A DNA stretch of 36,606 nucleotides from an uncultured Flavihumibacter sp. (lineage in GTDB: Bacteria; Bacteroidota; Bacteroidia; Chitinophagales; Chitinophagaceae): positions 1 to 36,606 of the forward strand of contig CAMLRX010000039.1 of NCBI GenBank assembly GCA_946482545.1, in the 5' to 3' direction. The notes below the pieces were generated by a model. The model searched no databases. It saw nothing but the letters and a program-made list of their open reading frames with translations, and was not told the origin of the DNA. The position numbers were made by a program, and so were the translations under genes. Position 1 is the stretch's first letter. Each line of letters begins with the position of its first letter. Positions 1 through 6,287 of the stretch are shown here, piece by piece.

Positions 1-1449
1 CCCATCATTTCCAAAATCTGTAAAGACCTTGGCATTCTTACCGTGGGCATCGTTACAACGCCTTTCGCTTACGAGGGAAAGAAACGCCAGCAACAGGCCC
101 AGAATGGCATCAACATCCTGAAAGATTATGTGGATACCCTGCTCGTGATCAGCAACGATAAGCTGCGGCACCAGTTTGGCAACCTCACCATGAAAGCGGC
201 TTTCAACAAAGCAGATAATGTACTGGCCACCGCCGCGAAATGTATCACCGATGTGATCAACAGCACCGGCCAGATCAATGTCGATTTTGCTGACGTATGC
301 ACCGTAATGCGCAGTGGTGGTGTGGCCATCCTTGGAAGCGCCACGGCACAGGGGGAAAACCGCGCCTTTAAAGCAATCGAAGAAGCGCTGAATTCTCCAT
401 TGCTGAACGACAACGACATCCGCGGCGCAAGGTGGATCCTCATCAACATCAACTCCTGCGAAGGAGAGAACGAGTTCACCATGGATGAAGTAGAAATCAT
501 CCAGAGCTATCTCCTCGAACAGGCCGGTGAAGATACCGATGTGATCCTGGGTATGGGTTATGACAATTCCCTCGGCGACCAGATCGGTATTACATTGATC
601 GCGACCGGTTTCGAGCACAAAGATCCCTTCGTGAAAAAACTAGCCCCCCAGCCGGAGCCTAAGCGCGAAGAGAAAATTACCCTTACTTTGGGTGAAGATC
701 CGGAAGAGAAAAAGAAGTACAACCAGCAGCCGCTGCCTTTCTCTGAAGAGCAGAAAGACCCGCTGGCACCCACGCTGGTGCCGGCTCCGGAACAGCATAG
801 GGAAATTACCAGGGAAGTTTACGGTGAGGCGAATGTGGAAAATAAATCGGCCCATACCGAACCACCGGTTGTAAATTACACCCTCAATAGCAATCAAACG
901 GTTGATCCTCAACCTCAAAATACCAAAGACGCTGTTGTAGCTACCAGCACCTCCGGAGGTTTATTGGCCAAACCTTCCAATATCTACATGGAGACCAAAC
1001 CTGAATCAGTCCAATCAGTGCCTGTTGAAAAACTCCCTTCAGCATCAGTTGACAATGATGAGCCAGGCATGGACATCCAACTCGTTGTGAAGGAAGCACA
1101 TCCAGGAGCGGCGGATACGCCAGGAACGGATCAAACTCAGAACATCATCAATGCTAACAAATCTTCCGTTGAGGATCCGGCGATGCCAGACGAAGCGGAA
1201 GAGCAGAAAAGGAGAGCCGCCGAAAGGATTCAGAAACTGCGCAATCTGTCCTTCAATATTAACGGCAGCGATCCGAACAACGAGTTTGAAACGGTACCGG
1301 CTTACATCCGCCGCAACATGGAACTCTACAACAACCCGCACTCCAGCGTGGAGAATTTCTACAGCGGCTACACAGTGAATTCAAACGAAAACAATCAGGC
1401 TGATATCAGCACCATCAATACTTTCCTCGAAGGAAAGAAGCCTGATTAA
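1..1449 (+). CDS. ftsZ: Cell division protein FtsZ, 5'-truncated by window edge
   Basis: FtsZ is the tubulin-like GTPase that polymerises into the cytokinetic ring at the inner face of the membrane. The open frame runs in from base 1 (482 codons visible) and begins just after where the GTP-binding GGGTGTG signature would lie; the visible start reads PIISKICKDLGILTVGIVTT, typical of FtsZ, followed by the EGKKR stretch. An activation domain covers roughly the first 200 visible residues. A long charged, Pro/Gln-rich linker follows, then a conserved C-terminal peptide (VPAYIRRNMEL). About 40 further residues follow this peptide, ending EGKKPD; I recall this extended tail from other Bacteroidota FtsZ proteins. 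The GTG at 43 is internal and is not the start. A strong terminator sits 38 bases after the stop, so ftsZ is probably the last gene of its division cluster. Confidence 0.97.
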   Translation, partial: PIISKICKDLGILTVGIVTTPFAYEGKKRQQQAQNGINILKDYVDTLLVISNDKLRHQFGNLTMKAAFNKADNVLATAAKCITDVINSTGQINVDFADVCTVMRSGGVAILGSATAQGENRAFKAIEEALNSPLLNDNDIRGARWILININSCEGENEFTMDEVEIIQSYLLEQAGEDTDVILGMGYDNSLGDQIGITLIATGFEHKDPFVKKLAPQPEPKREEKITLTLGEDPEEKKKYNQQPLPFSEEQKDPLAPTLVPAPEQHREITREVYGEANVENKSAHTEPPVVNYTLNSNQTVDPQPQNTKDAVVATSTSGGLLAKPSNIYMETKPESVQSVPVEKLPSASVDNDEPGMDIQLVVKEAHPGAADTPGTDQTQNIINANKSSVEDPAMPDEAEEQKRRAAERIQKLRNLSFNINGSDPNNEFETVPAYIRRNMELYNNPHSSVENFYSGYTVNSNENNQADISTINTFLEGKKPD

Positions 1450-1487
1450 CATAGTGAGGAGTGAGTGATATTTGTTTTTAGTTGTTG

Positions 1488-1515
1488 GTCCCGCAGAGAT
1501 GCGGGACTTTTTTTT
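1488..1515 (+). terminator. Rho-independent terminator after ftsZ
   Basis: Perfect 8-bp stem GTCCCGCA / TGCGGGAC with a GAGA loop, followed directly by eight T residues. It lies 38 bases after the ftsZ stop codon. Confidence 0.93.
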
Positions 1516-1516
1516 A

Positions 1517-1910
1517 TTTCACGCAAAGACGCAAGGGAGCAAGGACGCAATGGGCTGTAGAGGTGCGGCACGCAAGAAGGGATTTCTCGCAACGGCGCTA
1601 CGACGCAACGTTAGAGCGTGATTTTTGTTTCTTGTTCATTGAATAATGAGGGGTATGTTTTTATGGCAAAGAGTTGTTATAACAAGCCATAGCAGCGTAT
1701 ATGCGGAAATAAAAAGCTTACCCATAATATTCAATAGCTATCCCAAATAAAAAAGCTGTAGTGCCGTTGCGAGAAAAAAATCACCACTTAAATGAAGCTC
1801 CCGCCAACCAACTAATGCCTTGCGTCCTTGCTCCATTGCGTCTTTGCGAGGAACGAAGCAGTGCGTTGCGAAGTGCGTAGCACAAAGCAATCGCGTGAAA
1901 CTTTCCCCTC
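1517..1910. repeat. Dispersed non-coding repeat element, copy A
   Basis: A 394-bp stretch with nested inverted repeats. Outer arms: CGCAAAGACGCAAGGGAGC at 1522-1540 against CTCCATTGCGTCTTTGCG around 1831-1848, with further matching modules CAAGGACGCAA / TTGCGTCCTTG beside them. Inner arms: TTTCTCGCAACGGC at 1583-1596 against GCCGTTGCGAGAAA around 1763-1776. The central part between the inner arms is conserved in copy B (17590-17791) at roughly four bases in five by eye, including the run CAACGTTAGAGC and the later CCCGCCAACCAACTAA. The right end carries the CGAGGAACGAAGCA module common in bacterial dispersed repeats. Small open frames here are translations of the repeat and are not genes. The remaining 1911-2126 shows no gene and no clear consensus promoter for the following gene. 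Confidence 0.85.
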
Positions 1911-2126
1911 ACGTGAACTGAATACAACCCAATACTTCCTCCTAAGCATTTCACCTTATCTCCGGGTTAACCCGTTGTTAACCGACATCCCCACGCATAC
2001 ACCTTCACAGAATTTTAACCAATCTTTGAATCAGCAAACGCATTCAGCTATCAGTACCTTATCTGTGAAAAGTAAAAAGGGATGAATACAGGGATGCGCA
2101 AATAAAAAACTTAAACTCCAAATCGT

Positions 2127-3458
2127 ATGAATCCCTACTCTACATCAACAAGTAGAAAGATTGCAGTGGCGATCGCTTTGCTCGGCGTATCGCTCGTATC
2201 GAAGGCCCAGTTGAAAGTGGGCGACAACCCAACCAGCATCCACAAATCATCTATCCTGGAATTGGAAAGTACCCGCCAGGGCCTGCTGCTGCCGCGTTTG
2301 GCGGATACCGCGCAGATCAACGGACTCACGCCTCCGGATGGGATGATCATCTACCTCAACTCTGATAAGAGTTTGCGCCTGCGCAGCAACGGAAGCTGGA
2401 AAAAGATCGCCGATCTTTCAGAAGCCACTTCCAACTGGTCGCTTTCAGGCAACAGCGGCACCAATCCCGCAACGCAGTTTCTCGGAACGGTAGATGGACA
2501 GCCTTTGGTGATCAGGACCGACAACAACGAAAGGATGCGTATTGATGCAAATGGTAATGTAGGCATTGGTACCAATAATCCCACCGCTAAACTGGAAGTG
2601 GATGGCACCGTTAAATTGCAGGGCATCGCTGCAGGTTCTACCGAACTGGATGTACTTGTATTAAACGCGGATGGCTCCGTTTACAAAAGAACGATCTCTT
2701 CATCTTCTTTTGAAAATGCCATCAAAGCGATTAATAACATTCAGGCACAAACGCTTTCTTTTACGGCAGAAACAAGTCTTTCTGAGGATTCTGTAAAAGT
2801 CGAGAACAGAACGGCAGACAGTACCATCGCTTTGTACCTGCCGGTACAGAACGGCTCTTCTGCCAGCAAGCCTTACGGTATGCTCACTTATGCCGATTGG
2901 CAAAAGATCCAGAGCAGTATGCAAACGCTTACTATCGGCGCCGTGGCTTCTTCTTCTAATGTGAATGGCGCCAGCATCGTAACAGATAGTACTTCACGAC
3001 AGATCATTTTGCACCCGGCTGATGCCACCAATGCAGGTATTGTGTCCGTGACCGCGCAAACTTTCGCTGGAAATAAAACGTTCCAGGACAGTGTTTCCGC
3101 CTCAAAGGCAATACTGGTAGGCGCTACAGGCGCAGCCAATTCAACTGTTGAGGTGCAGGGTTCTATCGCGATGGCGATCAAAACGGTAACGTCAAGCTAT
3201 ACCGCCACCGCCGCCGATAATACCATCCTGGCCAATACCTCTTCCAGTTCCATTACACTTACATTGCCTGCCCCGTCAGCATTTTCGGGAAGAATATATA
3301 CCATCAAGAAGATTGGTAACGGGGGCATCGACCGCGAACTCGTGATTACGCCTTCTTCTGGTACCATCGATGGTGGAAGCTCTTACACCATCTATAATGA
3401 CTGGACCTATGTTACGCTCCAAACCAATGGAACAGACTGGTTCATCATTAAGAAATAA
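2127..3458 (+). CDS. Secreted protein built of phage-tail-fibre-like modules
   Basis: This 443-residue protein has no assignable enzymatic function. It has an N-terminal signal peptide ending near residue 28 (...VSKAQ). Residues about 29-92 form a module shared with the protein at 9498-10904, with the matching core QGLLLPRLADTAQINGLTPP. Residues about 104-160 carry the ERMRIDANGNVGIGT...LEVDG pattern found in tail fibres and in many Bacteroidota surface proteins. A KPYGMLTYADWQKI segment and a C-terminal block (TLPAPSAFSGRIYTIKK ... DWFIIKK) also resemble tail-fibre modules. Ser/Thr/Ala-rich composition fits an extracellular beta structure. A hairpin terminator follows at 3490, and the T9SS-sorted protein at 3539 follows on the same strand. 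No sorting domain is visible here. Likely cell-surface or secreted adhesin-like protein; the role is inferred. Confidence 0.85.
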   Translation: MNPYSTSTSRKIAVAIALLGVSLVSKAQLKVGDNPTSIHKSSILELESTRQGLLLPRLADTAQINGLTPPDGMIIYLNSDKSLRLRSNGSWKKIADLSEATSNWSLSGNSGTNPATQFLGTVDGQPLVIRTDNNERMRIDANGNVGIGTNNPTAKLEVDGTVKLQGIAAGSTELDVLVLNADGSVYKRTISSSSFENAIKAINNIQAQTLSFTAETSLSEDSVKVENRTADSTIALYLPVQNGSSASKPYGMLTYADWQKIQSSMQTLTIGAVASSSNVNGASIVTDSTSRQIILHPADATNAGIVSVTAQTFAGNKTFQDSVSASKAILVGATGAANSTVEVQGSIAMAIKTVTSSYTATAADNTILANTSSSSITLTLPAPSAFSGRIYTIKKIGNGGIDRELVITPSSGTIDGGSSYTIYNDWTYVTLQTNGTDWFIIKK

Positions 3459-3489
3459 CTGATTCCTATCCGCCTCACATGAAGAAAAC

Positions 3490-3526
3490 AACGCCCCGTT
3501 GCAACGTACGCGCGGGGCGTTCTGTT
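3490..3526 (+). terminator. Hairpin terminator between the two surface-protein genes
   Basis: Perfect 9-bp arms AACGCCCCG (3490-3498) and CGGGGCGTT (3513-3521), followed by TCTGTT. The T-tract is short, so termination may be partial. The hairpin lies inside the extra 20 codons that an upstream ATG at 3479 would add to the next gene, which argues for the later start at 3539. Confidence 0.7.
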
Positions 3527-3538
3527 AAACCTCCTTTC

Positions 3539-5137
3539 ATGAAGCGCTATTGCCGTTTATTAATACTATTGTGCTGCAGCTGTTGCTTTCTTTTTACGAA
3601 AGCGCAACAAGGCGTGTATGTTCCGAAAAGTGCGAAGGTGTATTTCAAAGGAGATACCGCTACCATTTTTGCTGATGTGCAAAACAAGGGGCGTATCCGC
3701 ATAGGAAAAAAAGCGGTGGTGCAATTCAAAGGGAGACGCTGGGAAAACAGTGATTCTGCTATCATTGAAGCAGAAGAAAACGGTGGACTGATCCGTTTTT
3801 TAACCCCCGATTTGCCGGGAACAGACGGGAGACAGGTTATGATAGGAGGTTATAACGCCGCTACCAAAAGCGGTCCTGCTTTCGCCCGTTTTTCACTCGC
3901 CAACCCCTACGGATTGGTGTTGAATGAAACGAGTTTCCGCGTTACCCACGAACTGATTTTTGAGCATGGGCATATTTATGCGCTCGATCAGTTGCTGTCG
4001 GTGGGCAATGAAGCAGGGCCTGGTATAATAAAAGGATACAATGAAAAAAGTTACGTGGTAACAGGAGGACTTACAGCAGGTGGGTTGCTGCTGCGGGAGA
4101 ATATCGCCGAAAAACATGGGGAAGTTGTTTTTCCCGTAGGCAGTGATGTGGAGCACTACACTCCTGCTGCGATCCGTTCCGGAAGTAGTATACCGGATGA
4201 TGTTTACGCGAAAACATGGTTGGGGGTTTTCACACACATGAATACTGGTAATAACCTGGATGGGATCAGTGTTAAAAACATCTGGCAACTGGGGAAATTG
4301 CGCCGCCCGGGGTCTGGTGTAGTAGGTGTAAAGTTGCAGCACCTGCTCAAAGAAGAAGGCGCGGCGGGTTTCGTACCCAACAGAACTTCGAGTTATATTT
4401 CGCTGTTCAATGGCAATGCATGGGATACCAGCGGTCAGCAGCATAACCCCGTGTCGCCGGCTGTATTAACCTCAGGAGGTGTGCTGTATAATAGCGGGGT
4501 AAACGAACGTATTTTCACCGATGAGATCGGAACCGCGTCCTATCTTACTAAATTTGCCCTGCCATCGAAAGATACTGTTTCGTTCCGGACCAGGTTCAGG
4601 TTCTGGGGCTACCGCAGGAACGCGCAACAGGCGGAACTCAACTGGACCACCGAGCCTGAATTCAATATCCGGCATTTTGTATTGCAACGCAGGCTGGCGA
4701 ACGAAACTGATTTTAAAACCGTGGCTACGGTCCGCTCCCGGGCCATCGGTGGAAGCAGTACGTCGTTGCTGAAATACATACACAACGATCCGAATACCTA
4801 CCAGGGGATCAGCTATTACAGGCTTATCCTGGTGGATTATAACGGACTTGAAGTGTATTCGAATATCGTTCCCATCGGACCTGTTCCCGGTGGTTATGGT
4901 ATTGTTGTATGGCCCAATCCCGCGGCGCAGCGGTTCTTCGTGGGCATCAGCGGCGTGGCACCGGTGAAGGCGGTGGTCGTATGGAACGTGATCGGACAGA
5001 AGGTGATGGAGGAAATGGTGAATGGCAGAAACATCATTCCGCTGGAGATCAGAACACCGGGCACTTATCTGGTGGGCTCCATCACATTCGGCGGAAGGGT
5101 GATTGAAACGAAGAAGGTAATTATTACCGGGAACTAA
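3539..5137 (+). CDS. Secreted protein with T9SS type A sorting domain
   Basis: A 532-residue protein exported by Sec and probably passed across the outer membrane by the type IX system. I chose the ATG at 3539 because it starts a good signal peptide (MKRYCRLLILLCC..., cleavage near TKAQ) and because the in-frame ATG at 3479 would include the terminator hairpin. The middle is a beta-rich region without recognised catalytic motifs. Residues about 375-460 resemble a fibronectin-III-like fold commonly placed before sorting domains (AELNWTTEPEFNIRHFVLQR ... GISYYRLILVDYNGLEVYSN). The last ~75 residues fit the T9SS type A C-terminal domain: VWPNPA, then VWNVIGQKV, PGTYLVGSI and a basic end KKVIITGN. 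Function of the main body is unknown; a surface or biofilm role is a guess. Confidence 0.88.
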   Translation: MKRYCRLLILLCCSCCFLFTKAQQGVYVPKSAKVYFKGDTATIFADVQNKGRIRIGKKAVVQFKGRRWENSDSAIIEAEENGGLIRFLTPDLPGTDGRQVMIGGYNAATKSGPAFARFSLANPYGLVLNETSFRVTHELIFEHGHIYALDQLLSVGNEAGPGIIKGYNEKSYVVTGGLTAGGLLLRENIAEKHGEVVFPVGSDVEHYTPAAIRSGSSIPDDVYAKTWLGVFTHMNTGNNLDGISVKNIWQLGKLRRPGSGVVGVKLQHLLKEEGAAGFVPNRTSSYISLFNGNAWDTSGQQHNPVSPAVLTSGGVLYNSGVNERIFTDEIGTASYLTKFALPSKDTVSFRTRFRFWGYRRNAQQAELNWTTEPEFNIRHFVLQRRLANETDFKTVATVRSRAIGGSSTSLLKYIHNDPNTYQGISYYRLILVDYNGLEVYSNIVPIGPVPGGYGIVVWPNPAAQRFFVGISGVAPVKAVVVWNVIGQKVMEEMVNGRNIIPLEIRTPGTYLVGSITFGGRVIETKKVIITGN

Positions 5138-5169
5138 AAGGACTGGTTCGGTTCAATCCGGAATAATGA

Positions 5170-5198
5170 GATATATACAATAATTGTTGTGATATATC
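5170..5198. promoter_or_regulatory. Candidate operator palindrome upstream of protoglobin promoter
   Basis: Imperfect inverted repeat GATATATACAA / TTGTGATATATC (29 bp including the centre), ending three bases before the -33 TTG at 5201. The placement suits a regulator-binding site. It is AT-rich and could instead be a weak terminator structure of the upstream gene, although no T-tract follows. The cognate regulator is unknown. Confidence 0.4.
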
Positions 5199-5200
5199 AA

Positions 5201-5231
5201 TTGAGTGGTTGTTGTGCTAAAAATAGCTTTG
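5201..5231 (+). promoter_or_regulatory. Bacteroidota-type promoter for the protoglobin gene
   Basis: TTG at 5201-5203, a 20-base spacer, then TAGCTTTG at 5224-5231, matching the Bacteroidota TAnnTTTG -7 element exactly. Transcription would start near 5237, leaving a leader of about 70 bases before the ATG at 5307. Confidence 0.65.
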
Positions 5232-5238
5232 TTATCCT

Positions 5239-5267
5239 GGTTCAAAAGCTGGTCGCAGTTTTGAAGC
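5239..5267 (+). promoter_or_regulatory. Leader hairpin in front of protoglobin gene
   Basis: Arms TTCAAAA (5241-5247) and TTTTGAA (5259-5265) with flanking GG/CC that can extend the stem. It lies at the start of the predicted 5' leader. A run of eight T residues occurs 14 bases later (5281-5288), so an attenuator-like role is possible but not shown. Confidence 0.35.
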
Positions 5268-5306
5268 CGGATGATAGCACTTTTTTTTAACAACAAACCA
5301 TATAAC

Positions 5307-5963
5307 ATGAAACCTTCCTTCTTTTTTACGCTTCTGTTGGCCGTTCTTTTTTGTTCAGGCGTTTACGCGCAGGCAACCCAGCCACCGCATGGGTACACTT
5401 ATGGTACCAAAGAGGTGGCGAAATCGCCATTTAGTTTAGAAGAATTAAAGTTGTTGCAGGAGGCTATGCTGTTTGGCGAAGAGGACATAAAATACCTCAG
5501 AATGAGTTATGATATTCTTAAAGATCAAACCAATGATATACTCGATGTCTGGTATGGATTTGTAGGCTCAACTCCGCAACTGGTGTATTTTTTCAGCAAC
5601 AAAAGTACAGGGAAGCCAGACGGCGCATACCTTGCAAAAGTAAGAGAAAGGTTTGCTGCCTGGATCTTACAAACCGCTGAAGCTAAATATGATCAGCAAT
5701 GGTTAGACTATCAGTACGAAATAGGACTGCGTCATTACACTACGAAGAAGAACAAAACGGATAACGCCAATTCTGTTCCTGTTATCAACTTCCGATATAT
5801 TCCTGCACTTACTATTCCCGTTACTACAACGTTAAAGCCGTTTCTGGCGAAGAAAGGTGCCAGTGCCGAAGCCGTAGATAAAATGTTCAGTGCGTGGTTG
5901 AAATCGGTGCTGCTGCAATCAATTTTGTGGGGACAGCCTTACATGAAAAAAGGAGAATACTAA
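5307..5963 (+). CDS. Exported protoglobin (haem sensor/binding globin with signal peptide)
   Basis: Protoglobins are single-domain globins that bind O2, CO and NO. The mature part follows the remembered Methanosarcina acetivorans protoglobin over its whole length: GYTYG, SPFSLEELKLLQEAMLF, ILDVWYGFVGS, YDQQWLDYQYEIGLRH, TTTLKPFLAKKG. Expected haem-pocket residues are present: proximal His143 in IGLRHYTTKK, distal Trp82-Tyr83 and Phe116. Unusually, residues 1-22 form a clear Sec signal peptide (MKPSFFFTLLLAVLFCSGVY, then AQ), placing the globin outside the cytoplasm. The ATG at 5307 begins this signal; an ATG at 5271 would only add 12 polar/aromatic residues. No kinase or cyclase domain is attached (218 residues in all). 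It has its own promoter and an upstream palindrome, and is followed after 21 bases by a small gene. Family call is firm; an NO/O2-related periplasmic role is inference. Confidence 0.92.
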   Translation: MKPSFFFTLLLAVLFCSGVYAQATQPPHGYTYGTKEVAKSPFSLEELKLLQEAMLFGEEDIKYLRMSYDILKDQTNDILDVWYGFVGSTPQLVYFFSNKSTGKPDGAYLAKVRERFAAWILQTAEAKYDQQWLDYQYEIGLRHYTTKKNKTDNANSVPVINFRYIPALTIPVTTTLKPFLAKKGASAEAVDKMFSAWLKSVLLQSILWGQPYMKKGEY

Positions 5964-5984
5964 TCAGTTTAAAGCCGGGAAAAA

Positions 5985-6233
5985 ATGGATAAACGAAATA
6001 CCTTACACAAAGATGAGACCTTTCTCACGGTACTTACAGATTGTAAAAACAGCAACAGCAAAGTTCATCTGTTGTACGAAGAAGATGGTGTGATCCGGGG
6101 AGAAGGATATGTACAGAAGATTGAAGCAGGAACTGACGTGCCTTACCTGGAACTCACAGATGGGAAGCAGATACTTTTAAAAAATATTATAGCCGTGAAT
6201 GGCATGTTTGATCCTTCTTATTCTGAATGCTGA
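5985..6233 (+). CDS. Small protein, possibly Rof/Sm-like barrel
   Basis: An 82-residue acidic, cytoplasmic-looking protein with no signal peptide or membrane segment. The pattern of alternating beta strands (SKVHLLYEEDGVIRGEGYV, then PYLELTDGKQILLKNIIAV) resembles the five-stranded barrel of Rho-binding antiterminator (Rof/YaeO) and related Sm-like proteins, but only in outline, so the function is left open. It starts 21 bases after the protoglobin stop and is followed at once by a strong terminator, so the two genes are probably one transcript. Residue Cys20 and the C-terminal Cys are the only cysteines. It may be an unrelated conserved Bacteroidota small protein. Confidence 0.75.
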   Translation: MDKRNTLHKDETFLTVLTDCKNSNSKVHLLYEEDGVIRGEGYVQKIEAGTDVPYLELTDGKQILLKNIIAVNGMFDPSYSEC

Positions 6234-6243
6234 GCTGATTTTA

Positions 6244-6287
6244 TTGCATCAGGAGTACAACAAAAATGCTCCTGATGCAATCGTTTT
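6244..6287. terminator. Strong terminator between convergent genes
   Basis: Perfect 12-bp arms TTGCATCAGGAG (6244-6255) and CTCCTGATGCAA (6269-6280), then TCGTTTTTT on the plus strand. It closes the protoglobin transcript. It may also serve the minus-strand kinase gene, whose stop lies at 6288-6290, although the A-tract on that side is poorer. Confidence 0.9.

Noticed and set aside
1517..1910. CRISPR array or tandem repeat
   Set aside because: The CGCAA-type words recur irregularly and as inverted, not direct, evenly spaced repeats, and there are no unique spacers or cas genes.
1828..2085. Plus-strand frame of 85 codons starting in the repeat
   Set aside because: The CVFARNEA...RSTKQS translation comes from the CGAGGAACGAAGCA repeat module and recurs wherever this repeat is translated, for example opposite 17461-17527.
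2127..3458. Prophage remnant
   Set aside because: Tail-fibre-like modules are present, but with a signal peptide and no other phage gene nearby; the gene looks like a cell-surface protein.
3479..3538. Upstream ATG for the T9SS-sorted protein
   Set aside because: The added 20 residues are encoded by a terminator hairpin and precede a complete signal peptide.
3893..4444. Minus-strand open frame of 183 codons
   Set aside because: It is the shadow of the T9SS-sorted protein gene, with no signal or motif of its own.
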